Shown here: one piece after another, positions 1 to 11,640 of the stretch
Position numbering within the stretch: position 1 is the first letter of the stretch
Layout of the letters: the number at the start of each line of letters is the position of its first letter
DNA from: Pelargonium cotyledonis
Taxonomy: Eukaryota > Streptophyta > Magnoliopsida > Geraniales > Geraniaceae
Length of the DNA stretch: 26,206 nucleotides
NCBI GenBank assembly: GCA_036897625.1
Contig: JAYMTA010000600.1
Coordinates: 1 to 26,206, forward strand
Direction: 5' to 3'
Program-made: the position numbers and the translations under genes
The notes under the pieces: generated by a model
Seen by the model: the letters and a program-made list of their open reading frames with translations, nothing else
Database searches by the model: none
What the model was told of the DNA's origin: nothing

Positions 1-52
1 ATTAATGGCTTAGCCTAAACCAAAAATAAATTGGCTTAGGCTCCCCTTTCCC

Positions 53-67
53 TATATATATATATAT
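53..67. repeat. Short (TA)n tract in a kinesin intron
   Basis: A run of alternating T and A at the left edge of the window. Positions 1-306 hold no recognised exon. They belong to the intron after the last visible kinesin exon, or to a later non-coding part of the gene. Confidence 0.7.
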
Positions 68-306
68 GATCTTCTGGCTCCGTGTACAACTGCTCTTGAT
101 TAGAATAATCGACTTTGTGTACCTTCTGATGATTCCAGAAATAACTATTTAAGAACTAGCTCAAATACTTAAACCCTAGGCCTCCAGCCAATCTTTAACA
201 ACAAATTGACGTGATTACATTGCAATTGTATACCAAAGATGCCCCTTCCAAACTGTAAAAGTGCAAAGACTGATAAGCTGCTCTTAAGTCAAAATAGAAT
301 GCCTAC

Positions 307-3300
307 CTCAAGTTCAAAGGACTTCTCGTTTAATTGCTCTGTCAGTTCAGCTAAAGACTGCAGCATGAAACAAGCAGAACAATGATGATGAAGATGTGAC
401 AAGTAGTAAAATGTAAGAGCAGTCAACCATATGGGAAACAACACTTACTTGTGCTATTTCATATTTATCCAAGTTGTTCTCTGAACCAATGGTGGAATCA
501 ACAATTTGCTTTTCCAGCAAAGCAATCTGTTCATTTTTCCTCTGGATTTCATCATTTAACTTTCCGATCTCCACCTTGAATATGAAACATAAAACAGTCA
601 AGTTTTCTTTGCATGTCAACAGCAATTATATTGACCAGGATGTGGTAAGGAAACAAAATGATACCTGAACTTGTGCCCTTTGAGGATTTCTGGCAGCATC
701 CTCAGACAACCTCTTAAGAGCACTTAAATGGAGTGCCACCTCTCCAGACAAAATCTTTTGCTGCTCCCTCAGAAGATCAATCTGATCAATTGTTTTCATG
801 CTGGTCTGTCATGTAAAAAGGCATTGTAATTTAAGACTGGACTTTCTAATTAGATTTGCACAATGAAAAAATCTAAAATATATAAACAAACAAGGAAAAA
901 AATGGGGTGTAAAATTAAGGTCAGAAAGTGTCTCAGTTGAGATAACAAATTACTTTCACATTAAAATTTTATGCCAAATCTAACCAAATCAAGTTGGGAT
1001 GCCTACACAAATGCTGGAACTAATTTTATTTTTGGAATTGAAACTGATGCTTTAACTGTCATGTATATGTATTAACATCATAAAATAAAACCGACCAAGC
1101 TAATCTTCGTAGCAATTGGGCATGGCAACTCAGTTTCTCACAGAACTAAAAATACCAGCACAGATTATTCTACCTAATTTAACTTCTCAATTGATGAAAT
1201 TCATTTATCTGCGCACACTTCAAGGAAACATCCGAAACAACAAATAGATAATAAAAAATAAATACAGTACCAGCGGTGTCCCTTGCACTGACAAATGATC
1301 TTCAGAGACTTCTCTGTCTTGTCTAGCCTCAAATGAAATATCTGCAGATGGAGAACTTTCTGCAAGTAAAGAATGGGAAAGTCTAGATTCCATGTGGCAA
1401 TTACTGCTTTCAGCCTGAGGAGTTGAAGGTGTGCTAATTGATTTCACTCCACTGGACTTGTCACTAGTGCTTGTCATAGTTCCCAAGCCACTATCTCGTT
1501 TCTGATAAAAAATTGAACATATTAAAGCACTTCTGAAAAAGGGAATAACCGAATAAAGATATATGAAAAACAAGCTAAAACAACAAATATGTCCAAACAG
1601 AAAACTATCACCTTATTTTATTTCACTACATAGTGCAAGTGAACAAATATTGTACAAAACAAGATATCTATCAATTCAATAGCCATCATAAACATTGGAC
1701 AAAACATTTATAAATATCCCAAAATTTGCTGATCTAAGTGTGTTGTGCATTTCGCTCTTATAACCCCAAGGGCATGTGTTGTAACAAACTTAAGGGATAC
1801 TAACTTATTATAGGGATATCACAGGTTTTTCATGCATAACTAACTTCCTAAAAAGGAAATAGAACACTTATTTTGGGACATAAATGTAGGGAAAACATGA
1901 CACTTATTTTGGGACGGGAGAACATTGGTAAATATACAAGAGCAATTTCAGATGTTTTAAAACAACTACAAGTATGCTGGCTGATGGCTCACGTGTCATG
2001 ACGTAAGTGTTCAAACATCTTTTCGTATTTCATTTTAAATAGATGGCTTAGATATCCAGATCACACCAAAAGTTATATCTATACATAACCAGTACAGTAC
2101 ATAAATGACTAGAAAAGTGAAGTGTATTGTAGAAGGTCCATATTCTATATACCCGTATTTTTAACCAGTTTAACAGTCCATGCTTCTTGGTCTTTTTCTC
2201 ATCCTTGATTGTATCATCTGCTGCTTCAGCATTCCCTTCAACAGAAACATACAATTCAATGTTTTCATCATCCAACATCAAGTCGCGCCTCCGGTGTGGT
2301 AGGTATGCAAGCTGATTATTTACACAAGTTACAACAATTGGATCAAACAAATTTGAGAAAGAAACTATAGCAAATAGACATGAACTCTAACCATGGCAGA
2401 ATGGTAAACTTGAGATATAATTGAGATAATGAAGGTACCTATACTGAAAAGGAAAAAAAATGTAATAAACAATACCCTCTCTATCCCAAAATGAGTGTCT
2501 TGGTTTCCATTTGGAGAAAAATGAATAACAAGTTAGTTAGAGTTGTATATTTCCTCTTGTATCCCTAATGACGTGTTGTAACAAACTTAAGAGATACTAC
2601 TGATATTTCATACCTAACTAACTTACTAAAAAGAGAATGAGGACACTCATTTCGGAACAAGGGAGTAATAAAATTTGAGAATGAGTCAATCCTTGTACCT
2701 CTTCTTCTCCAAATGAATGTCTTCTCCTGTGACCAGGGTGGTGGGTATGTCTTGATTGTGAAGTTTTCGAGGAGACTAAAATTAATTTAGTTAGCCGCTG
2801 TATTCTGCCCAGTAAAGCGGCTTTAGCTTCTTCTTCCTGCTCCAATCTTGACTGCAGCTTGACTTGACCATCTTCTAGCTTCACAGATCACATCACACCA
2901 ACAAAAATGGATTAAGTCATGCAAACAAATTCACCCTATTTTCTCTTAAAAAAATTCACAGTCCAATATAATAACTCACATGATGCCCTAAATAAAACAA
3001 ATAAAAGAAAAGCCGATGGTAATAGTCATTTTCCTGAACAAGTTATTCAGGTGATCAGGAGTCAGGACTGTCAAAACATGAGTTCGGGTACGAGTACACC
3101 GTATTTTTCAGAAATACTAGGTACGGGTACGGTGGCGTACTTCTCATTAAAAATTAAATGAATACGTTCAATATACAATTTAAAAATTGTAGTAATAACA
3201 GATTTGTGACATTTTTTCCTTCCCAAATCAAAATCTGATGAGGAGAAAAATAAAAGACATAAATTACAAAGTGAATAGAAAATTAGAAATATTAAATTCA

Positions 3301-6300
3301 AACTAGTATTAAGCAGTTAGTGAAGGGTTGAGTAGTGATAAGGTGAGACAATGAAGCACAAAATATCAAACAATAATGATTACATGTAAGTGGAAAGGCT
3401 GAGAAGATTATTCGGTGAAGTACCCATATTAGTTATTGACCATACCCAAGTCATACCCAAAAGAACCCAAAAAATACCCGCTAAAGTGCCCAGAAGTATC
3501 CACAAAATACCAGTACCCGGTACAAGTAGGTCCTCCTCCTAGGAATACTCCTGCTTCATGTTCAGCACATATCTAAAGTAATGTAACACACTAACACCAA
3601 CCTCAGGTAAGTCTGTTGCCTAGTCAAAGTAAATAAGATGGAGGAAATAGTGTAAGTTACTAAGAATTCATAAGCTTAGGTTGGACGCATCCTTCCTATT
3701 TTGTGTATTAGAAACTCTAATCATGTATTCATGTTGAACAATGTGCGAGAAATTCAAATAGTGGTTTATACAGTAACACTTTCCATTAATGATCAAGCTA
3801 GACAAACTAATTTGACTTCAAGCATATAGTCTACTAAAAAATCATTACTAATGGCATGCAATCAAAATATAATATATAAAGCATACCTTTTGCTTTAGGA
3901 GCACAATGTCATCTCCACGGATACCTTTATTTTGAGGAACTGTAATGATACCCCTTTTCATTTGTTCTAACTCTTCCTTCAAGCAGCGAATCTCATTTTG
4001 GTATTTCTTGATAAGTGATTTCTCATCAATTATCTGCATGTTTTCAATCAACAGACATGTTTTCAGTAGTTAACTCACAACATATATAAAAGAATCCCAG
4101 AAATACAGACACTTTGAAAGGGAAATTTGAGAGGGAAACCTTATTCTGCGCTGCTTGAATTTCAATATGTTTTGCACGGTGGGCAAACTTCAATGTATTA
4201 TGTGTCTCTTCTGAATTGCTTGATGAAGGAGTAACAGTGCAAATGAGCTGTAATTTCAAATATTAAACACAAATGAATAAACCATGATACTTTCAATTAC
4301 AAATGCTTTTATACTAGGTGTTTGTCTGTCCTGTCCAAGTCTTGCGCATAATAAGGGTCTTGGAAATTCAGGTTGTGCTTTTTAAATCATTTGTTCATTC
4401 AATTTTATGCATTTTTTTATATTTTTAAGAAAGAATAAATAATATAAAAACTCCAACCATGACTTCCAATGCCCCTTAACCTGTGCATGAGTTGCACAAG
4501 ATAGATAAATCCAAAAACCAGTCCTGCTACTTAGATATGCAAGTGCTATGTACCATGTATATCTTGACAGAAATCTTTGGAAACACTTACAGATACACGC
4601 CCATGACCACTTAATGAAGACTGAAGAAGTCGGGTCAGTTTAGAGTCCCTGTATGGTATATGTGTAGCCTTTCCATCTGAATTTTGATATAACCTATGAG
4701 AACCAGGCATCAACATATAGCACCATAAGTTAAAAAAATCCTGTATAATAATAGATTACTTAATCATAATTGAAGCTTCACAAAGCCATCAGATGCAACA
4801 GCATACTGACTATGCATAGGAATTGTTCAGTAATCAGTATTAAGTAGATAACACAACCTCCTAGATGCAGCAGCATCAACAATGAACATGATTAAATTGG
4901 TTTAGAGTGAAAAAAGATGCTACTGACATACAGGATTAAATGCTAAAAGAAAAAAATTATTGACAGAAGCTGATAATTACAAATTTCAGGTGATTCAAAG
5001 GGTTTTCAAAATCTACTTTCTAGGTCATTGAAAAGCAAACAACTTCACATATCAATCAATAACTGATGATCAATTATATGTCTACAATTTCACAAGTCTC
5101 ACCAAAAAATGCACAGATAATAAAGATCTCAAAATTGGTATGCATTTGGATAATGATGCTGAACCAATAGCAGAATGGCCTTTGCTAGAACATACTAGGG
5201 CATTGTAGGCAAATATTATATAGCATATCCTAAGGAAACCAAACCTCTTTTCCTAACTGAATACTCAACAAGAAAACCAGAAATAAAAGGTCAAATAGAA
5301 AGAGGAAACCGAAGAAAGAAGTTCAATAGATCTAAATTGGTGTATGTCATATTTTTACTAATGCTCCAAAAAAAGAAAATTAACTTAAGAATTCCTGCAT
5401 TTTGTGATTTCATCCCTTAATATCCTGAATAGGCTGAACTATAATCTGCTATGGTGTTGATGTTTACTGGCATCTCAGATAATCAACAGCAGCGACAAAC
5501 ACATTTCACAAGAATTGAGGTATTGACACCAAATTTTAAATGATGCATTAATTTAAAAATAAATAAACACTCCAGCAAACAAGTGGTAGTCCTAATGGCA
5601 GCACCAGTTGAACAGGAAGTGTTTGAGTACTCACAGTTCCAAGAGTTAGGAGGCTTTTATTGATATAGGATCCTTCTTTACGTCTCACACCAGTAGTTTC
5701 AGCCTTTGAGCTCTCAGAACCTGCTAAATCGATGAGGTTCTGGAGGTACAAGTAAAATATAAAAATTTTAAGAAATTACTGGCAAGAAATACATGTTAAT
5801 TAATAGCTCAAACATGTTTAAACTAAGCACAGGATAAATTTTGATTTAGAACCTAACAAGTATAACAGGAGTCCTAGAAATTACCAGTTGTGACAGATTT
5901 ACAGCTCCCACTTCATTATACGGGCTACTCTCTATTGTCTATTAACAAGGTTTTGAAGGAAATGAAAAGGAAAAAGAAAAGGTTAGAATGATGAACACAA
6001 AATAAATGCATTCACAAAAGTTTTTTATCTTTTACGAAAATAAACAAGTATTATAGTTACAATCGAGAAGCATTATACTAAGGCAGCAAAGCTGAATTAC
6101 ATATTTGACAAGTACTTGCCACATATTGCTTCAAAATAGGACATAACATCGTTGAAATAATTAAATTACTTTAACAATAAAAATTGGATGAAAAAGGAGG
6201 AATGACCACATAGTACATGTCATACGAGTGTCAGTGAGAAGATTAATACCAATGTAAATATTGTATGACTCCGGCTGCTTTGCAAATTGAAATTAGTTGA

Positions 6301-9300
6301 ACCCACATGTCTGTGCTCTGTTATCAATGACAAAAATAACATCAGATAACACACAAAAGGAAAAATAGCACATATTAAACAAAAAATGAGATAAGAGTAA
6401 TGGCATCACTTTTGATAAGACATTCAATCTCAAGTATATTCAGACTCTAAAACAACTTCACCTTAAGCTGACCATAGATATATGACAAGCTTGTATTCTG
6501 ATTTTGTCCAAACTAAGTTAAACCAGAAACAAATCTCAACATTCAAAAACAAGATTTCACAAGTGACAAAATGCTCTTTATAAGTTAAAAAGATTATAAA
6601 TTAATTAACCTTCTCCAGCTGCTATAAGTGAAAGGGCATGAGCCGGGGAAAGTACAACTTCTTCCTTTATTCCTTCAACGAAGGTTCCCTACAACCATCA
6701 ACCAAGCAATAAAAACGCTTATTTAAGATTGAAGTGACTAAAAATAGATAAACCAACTATCCATATCATCAAGTGGCAATGAGAAAACCAAAGTCCAAAA
6801 AGTATAGCATGTAAAAAGGGCAAATGAAGTTTGTGTGACATTGCCAAACATGTAACACTGATATCAAACAAAACCAATATTCTAATCCCTGTGAAGAATT
6901 ACAATGATAAAAAAGTACCTGAGCATCCTCTCTAATTCTTAGATTATGTCCTGCTGGATTCAACAGGTCATTAACAACCTGAAATGAAGAAAACCTTAAA
7001 GGATAGTAATTTAATTGAAAAAAAAAAAGCAGCACAAGAGGTAGCTCATATTGAAAATGGAAATAAATAAAAAGAATAAATGTCAGAAAGAAATACAACT
7101 AGCAACACTACATATTCATATCAACAACAACCAAACCATTTTCCAAATAACATTGGGGTGGGCTAAATGAATCCAGTAGTAAAATTCCTTAGGATCTTCT
7201 CCTTGTGTTCTTCGTCACTTCATCAGTTCCTCCAGTCGAATGCTATCTCTTCTGTTAAGTTGTGTGTTATACTGTAATCATGTCTTTGCTCACTAATTCA
7301 TTCCATGCAAACTTACCCCTATGCCTACCCCTACCCTTTTAGGTTTCTCGTAACTGAATTCTCTCACTTTTTTCTTACTGGGTCACTAATCCCCCTACGT
7401 AAAAAAAAATCCCTACGTTACACATGTTCAAATCACCTAAGGCAGCTTTTTCTCATATTCAAGTATTAGACATTCATATCATCATATGAAAAATCAGTCA
7501 AAGAAATGGCAAGAAGCCTACCTCGTTATAGATCTCCAAGTATGAAACACGAAGAAGAAATTCCCGATTTGGAGTCTGGAGCGTGGATAAACATTAGACT
7601 ACTCATGGCAGGAAGTATCACAAAATAGAAAAGTTATACAGGGAATTAGCATCTTGTATAAAGTACCTCTTGAATAATGCTAAAAGCATCCTTCACTGCA
7701 AGTGGTATAATTCCAGGAGATCTTTGATCACCCTGTAATTGGTGCATAACCAATGTAAGCATATTAATACATTGAAACCCAACTCCTAGCTTGACTATTA
7801 TTACATATTATTCACATCATACATCATAGCATAAACGCATAATATTTATTATTACTTTATAGGAAAACAGATATAGCAATAAAAACACAGGCCACATTCA
7901 AAATAAAATAAGGAAAATGAAGCCTCTTAATAATAAATGAAGAAGAAACACAATCATAAAGTTTAGGTTATCTATTCAGTTTTGAATTCATATGCACATA
8001 GGCAAATTAAAATGTACTTTTGATGATCTTACTCAATAAAGATTAGTTTCACATCATAAACACAATCTGTTAGAAACTATTTTGGATAACAAATGATATC
8101 ATTGGGCGTGATCAGATCACAAAATCACATAAATCTTAGTGTTTTTTTTTTTTTCTTTCTAAAGAAGCTGAATGAAGCAGAGAAAAGCAAAAATCTTGGT
8201 TATCTGAGCAGTTCTTGAATTAATATGGTCAGTGTCACCATTGGCAAACTGACGTATGCTTTGATGACCAAACAGAGAATAATTTCACATCATAAGCACA
8301 ACTTCTTACATAGAAACTATTTGCTGACAAAAATTCATCATGGGCCATGATCTTATAAACCTTAGTAAACTGTTTTTGGAAAGGATGCTAAATGAACTAC
8401 AAGTACCTAAACTTCAAAGGCCTGGAAAGATCCTTATTAATTTGAGGCAAGGACTAAAACACAATAGGATGAGATGTGTGTGTAGCGAAATAGGATATGC
8501 TATTACAAGAAATATATCTACAGATGTACAATAGATATAGAGCAATTAAAGAAGAAACATAAGAAATTATTAAATCTCACATGCATAGTGTGTGTCTTCC
8601 CACTGCTTGTCACACCATATGCAAAAATTGTGCCTGTAGATGGAAGAGAACATAAAATAAATAACTTACAGAAAACTATGGCCATCAAACCACCAGCAGA
8701 AAAGTAGCTGCCCATCAAATCTAATAGAAGAACTGCTGATAATTTATTCAGATGGTCAAGGAGTAGCCTCACCAAAGCATAGAAATACCACCTGTAACCC
8801 TACCTCAGTCCCTTAGCCAGAAGTGATACCCAGCCATTAACTAAGTAAGCCTTGACCATCTAGTGAATACCACTAAGATTTGGTGCGTACCAATAACCAG
8901 TTTCTTTCATCACATATGCTCTAAGCCATTGCAGTCAACATGACTCATCTAACGTTTTCCAGCCTAGATCCATATGGTCGTTGTCAAGAATATACTAAGG
9001 ACATAGATTAGGAAGTTGCCAAAAACTATCTAATTTCCTAGTTTTAACTTTGAAGGACCATGTTAGTTTCTAGAAAAGATCACGCAACTGCTTGAACCGA
9101 TGATCACAGTGTAAAATAACAATGAGCATAAACCCATACATTCCACAACCACTAGAATACTAGATGCATTCATTGTAATCCAATACCTTACATTAGAAAA
9201 CCTATGAACTTAAATCACCAGGCCTTATAAATTTCAAAAGAATGACTGGGGGCTAAGCACCAAAAAATCAAAATATGTAATCAATCAGAAGTGAATGGTA

Positions 9301-10699
9301 AAAATGTAAGATTGTGCAGCTCAACCGAAATTCCCAACAGGTTATACATGCAATAGCTGCATTTGTGCATCAAATAATAGCAAGTAAAGGATCCTTAGTC
9401 CTTACCATTGATGCCTTCCATAGCACCACCGACGACATGCTGAGCAGACACATCATAGACATGACGTGTTGTGGTTGTAGGACCAAACACTCGATCTATA
9501 AGAACAAAAAATAAATGGAATAAAACTTTAACTAAAAAGATTAACCAGATAAAGCTCTCTATTTGACACAGCTGAGAAAATATCTTCTTTAAGGAAAAGA
9601 CGGCTGAGGTAAAAGTAAATCAGAATAGATTTGAAAATTTAAACACTAAATAATTAATAAGTCAAACTTATTACTATGATAAATTAAATGTGCCAAATAG
9701 GATTCAATGCTAATAGCATAATTATTGATTTGCTAAACAATCTTAAATTCTAGTTCCTTTGGCCTTGGCAATTTTCATAGAGATTAAGTTCTTCTACTGT
9801 ATGTTATATAGGTAAATTACTTGCAAGTGAGTGAGACTGTGAGAGATATAGAGCTTAAAGAAAATATGCACTTCTAACTTCAACATAAGTTGATATTTAA
9901 TCCAAATTAATCAAACACCGCTAAATTTCCGGCTGACCCATCCATATCATCAGGTGCAATGGAATGTCTTGGTACAGATATGAGATATCCATCATTTGCA
10001 ATTTAATTCAGTGTATCTTAGATACAAATAAAACTTAAGAATATGTATATTCATATTTTATACAATAAGCTTAGCTTCCATGTTGTTGTCAATATAAAAA
10101 AGGCCTAGCTTTGATTGCTTGTAGCTTTTCATATGATGCTATCTTCAGCATATGCATTATATGTCTTATAAGTGAACTTTTTTATTATCCTTTTTATACT
10201 TTTATTCTGTGCATTACAAGGAGCAAACTGACATTACAAATATCAAATCAGTAGTTGCCAGTTTAGTGAAGTTACCATATGCATAGGCTATGGTTGGGTT
10301 ATGCTCATTCCGCACGATAGTTTCTCCATCAGCATACCATGCAATCTCCTCTCCTTGCCGAATTTCCCTTGGACTGATACAAACATGGCACCGCAATCAG
10401 ATTAACCCCAAAAGACTTGTACTTGCCAATTACAGAAACATAGAAAGGAAGAAGCACCTGAGCGGACGAAAGCGAACTGTAACTGTGACATTCTCCTTGG
10501 ATCTCTCTGCTTCTACACTCTCAGAATACATATACTGAGGCTTACTTCTAGCAGAAGATGAAGCTGGCGAGCTCTGACCATCAATAGATGTTTCCAGAAA
10601 CTGTTTAGAAGAAGAGGCAGTCGAAGAAGAAGGAGAATTTGCAGCTCTAGCGCCATTTAAACCTAATTTCTTTGGTCTCAGTCCTTGTCTCGAAGCCAT
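307..10699 (-). CDS. Kinesin-7 family microtubule motor, 20 exons, 3' end outside window, frameshift in exon 12
   Basis: ATP-driven microtubule motor of the plant KIN-7 group, close to Arabidopsis At3g12020 by remembered sequence. Exons in order: 10458-10699, 10276-10373, 9406-9495, 8581-8633, 7667-7732, 7522-7575, 6919-6978, 6610-6688, 6250-6317, 5885-5938, 5635-5739, 4591-4693, 4140-4247, 3887-4033, 2699-2878, 2153-2311, 1271-1501, 665-805, 449-574, 307-357. All introns are GT-AG. The start ATG (MASRQGL) is chosen because an in-frame stop lies just upstream at 10712-10714. A Ser-rich N-terminus of about 70 residues precedes the motor. The P-loop [10 protein letters not shown] is in exon 4, switch I SSRSH in exon 9, switch [10 protein letters not shown] in exon 11 and [10 protein letters not shown] in exon 12. 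Coiled-coil segments follow in exons 14, 15 and 18-20. Family tail motifs RRHSFGEEE and HGLLNWLK are in exons 15 and 16. The N-terminus could be an organelle transit peptide, but this is unproven. Exon 12 is 2 bp short, giving a stop at 4640-4642. Remaining 3' exons lie left of position 1. Confidence 0.93.
1760..1921. mobile_element. Degraded Stowaway-like MITE copy in kinesin intron 16
   Basis: The right end reads cacttattttgggacgggag, the reverse complement of the CTCCCGTCCCAAAATAAGTG-type terminal repeat seen in the two better copies at 2473 and 15541. The internal text 'gttgtaacaaacttaag' and 'taactaacttcctaaaaa' is shared with the 2473 copy. The terminal motif is present twice (1863-1879 and 1899-1915), as it is at the left end of the 15541 copy. 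The left end has decayed and its boundary is uncertain. Confidence 0.65.
2473..2667. mobile_element. Stowaway-like MITE, 195 bp with TA ends, in kinesin intron 15
   Basis: The left end is TACCCTCTCTATCCCAAAAT and the right end is ttcggaacaagggagTA. These form imperfect terminal inverted repeats of about 25 bp, flanked by the TA dinucleotides expected of a Tc1/mariner (Stowaway-type) target duplication. It has no coding capacity. The right end sits only about 30 bp from the splice donor of kinesin exon 15 (2697-2698), so the element forms the start of that intron. Confidence 0.8.
3085..3530. mobile_element. Possible hAT-like non-autonomous element in kinesin intron 14
   Basis: The left part repeats gggtacg/ggtacgggtacggt motifs, and the right part repeats tacccaa/acccg/gtacccggtac motifs in the opposite sense. 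Short motifs clustered in inverted sense near both ends suggest the subterminal repeats of hAT-type elements. No clean terminal inverted repeat or 8-bp target duplication could be fixed, so this is tentative. Confidence 0.35.
4591..4693 (-). other. Kinesin exon 12 carrying an apparent 2-bp frameshift
   Basis: This exon should be 35 codons in phase 0-0 (105 bp): exon 11 ends cleanly after GGA-ACT, and exon 13 starts in frame with LICTVTPSS. It measures 103 bp. It begins GTT ATA TCA AAA (V-I-S-K, as the family has), then TTCAGATGG, where a nine-base Leu-Thr-Asp stretch is expected before GGA. Two bases are missing between about 4677 and 4684. Read straight through, the frame reaches TAA at 4640-4642 and would end the protein after about 340 residues. 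In the shifted frame the rest of the exon is a perfect kinesin match ([18 protein letters not shown]). An alternative donor 4 bp further on (GTGA|gtactc) joined to an acceptor at ttcag|ATGG would restore the frame, replacing VISKLTDG with VNG. Confidence 0.85.
4694..5634. other. Kinesin intron 11 (941 bp), no hidden exon found
   Basis: This intron was read on the minus strand for a small exon encoding the missing Leu-Thr-Asp codons, and none was found. The V-I-S-K codons are at the start of exon 12 itself (4682-4693). The rest is ordinary AT-rich intron. Confidence 0.7.
7733..8580. other. Long kinesin intron 4 (848 bp)
   Basis: Non-coding intron with donor at 8579-8580 and acceptor at 7733-7734. 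It holds the diverged direct repeat described separately and a T-run near 8141-8155. Nothing else was recognised in it. Confidence 0.8.
8017..8400. repeat. Diverged direct repeat inside kinesin intron 4
   Basis: Two copies, at about 8017-8175 and 8258-8400, share 'tttcacatcataa(a/g)cacaa', then 'agaaactattt', then 'atcatgggc(c/g)(a/t)tgatc' and 'aaaccttagt'-like text in the same order and orientation. They start about 236-240 bp apart. Many substitutions and small gaps make this an old local duplication with no coding role. Confidence 0.6.
8634..9405. other. Kinesin intron 3, nothing recognised
   Basis: AT-rich intron of about 770 bp between the exon ending with the P-loop glycine codon and the exon encoding DRVFGP. 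It contains only short chance reading frames. Confidence 0.75.
9496..10275. other. Kinesin intron 2, nothing recognised
   Basis: AT-rich intron of about 780 bp. A 20-bp stretch near 9,942 ('ccatatcatcaggtgcaatg') resembles one near 6,760 in another intron, too short to define a repeat family. No other structure was seen. Confidence 0.7.
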
Positions 10700-10731
10700 T
10701 ATCACTTCAAGTTATACCGTACTTCAACCAA

Positions 10732-11170
10732 CTGACAGGAAAATCCGCTTCAAATATTGTAGTTCTTCAACGAAATTAACGCCTTTATGCTCTATTTTTT
10801 GCCAAGAAAAACAAATAAGAAGACAAAAATATTCGTCCAATTGAGTTGTACCTAAACGATACAAACAAACATCAAATTCCTAGTTCCTAAAAAAATCAAC
10901 TCAATTCATTTTTCTTAAATAAAAAATTGAAAACGCTCAACCGAAGCTGCGATTCATAATTTTTTTTTCCTCCAATTGAATACTTCAAAAACAAAACAAA
11001 TAAACCTCCAAAGTGCCAGTTCTTCGAGAAATTAAAAGTCTCAACGGTTCTGTAACTTCTGTTTGGTAGGGGAGAAAATGCAATCAAACAAAATACATAT
11101 CGAAGCTACCATATCAAAGCAGAGAAAATGCGATGCTCTTTTACTCAAAAACAAAAGAACAGTGCCGCAC
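10732..11170 (-). other. Predicted 5' UTR intron of the kinesin gene
   Basis: Read on the minus strand, CTCAG|gtgcgg at 11170 is a good donor, and tcctgtcag|TTGG at 10732-10733 is a good acceptor 33 nt upstream of the start codon. The stretch between is AT-rich with T-runs, as plant introns are. The leader exon would run from 11171 into the CT-rich tract near 11370. This is inferred from splice-site quality only; transcript data would settle it. Confidence 0.5.
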
Positions 11171-11348
11171 CTGAGGAGAATCAGAGAAGCATTGTGGAGC
11201 TCAGTCGGAGTTTGACAAAGCAAAAGTGAACAGAGAGATCTCGGAACTCGGAGAGATCTGATTGAGTCAGTGAGCGAGCGAGCGCCGGTGAGGAAGCGGA
11301 AGGAGGAGGAGACGATCACGAGCCATGCATCGGCGAGAGAGGAGAGAG

Positions 11349-11370
11349 GAGAGAGAGAGAGAGAGAGAGA
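11349..11370. repeat. (GA)n microsatellite in the kinesin leader
   Basis: About eleven perfect GA dinucleotides, reading as CT on the kinesin strand, within a longer GA-rich stretch starting near 11,325. Such tracts are common in plant 5' UTRs and are prone to length change. Confidence 0.9.
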
Positions 11371-11592
11371 CTTGGTTTTGCTTGGCTTGGAAGGGATGAC
11401 CTGAATCAAAAGGCAAACCGCATTTTCAATCCAACTTTTATTTACATTTACGCTGTGAGCGAGAGAGTAAAGCGATGGGTTTTAGAGAGAGAAAGTGAAG
11501 TTGTGAAAGGCTGTAATGGTGGGGCTGTGGAAATTGCAGTCTACTATTATATTATTGTGTCTGATTTTTTGTTTATTATTTTGGGAAATTTT

Positions 11593-11612
11593 GAGAGAGA
11601 GAGAGAGAGAGA
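11593..11612. repeat. (GA)n microsatellite upstream of kinesin
   Basis: About ten perfect GA dinucleotides, roughly 240 bp from the first GA tract. The two tracts flank the probable transcription start region of the kinesin gene. Confidence 0.9.
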
Positions 11613-11640
11613 AGCGGAAGGGATGACCCGCAGGACATAA

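Larger units (their letters stand above)
11171..11640 (-). promoter_or_regulatory. Probable kinesin 5' UTR exon and core promoter region
   Basis: The stretch is GA-rich on the plus strand (CT-rich on the coding strand), which is typical of plant leaders and promoter-proximal Y-patches. No clear TATA box was identified; an ataatataatag-like stretch near 11,535-11,550 is only a weak candidate. Placement rests on its position just upstream of the predicted 5' UTR intron. Confidence 0.35.

Noticed and set aside
5341-5370. Reverse-strand codons reading ATT AGT AAA AAT ATG ACA, superficially like I-S-K-x-x-T
   Set aside because: It has no matching acceptor and donor in the needed phases, and the match is short enough to be chance.
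4694-5634. A hidden micro-exon that would supply the missing Leu-Thr-Asp codons of the kinesin
   Set aside because: The intron was read on the minus strand for V-I-S-K-L-T-D-like codons next to splice sites. Only the copy at the start of exon 12 exists, so a two-base loss explains the data better.
8340-8534. 64-codon plus-strand frame
   Set aside because: It lies inside kinesin intron 4 and overlaps one unit of the diverged direct repeat; taken as chance.
10290-10538. 82-codon plus-strand frame
   Set aside because: It is antisense to kinesin exons 1 and 2 and the intron between them.
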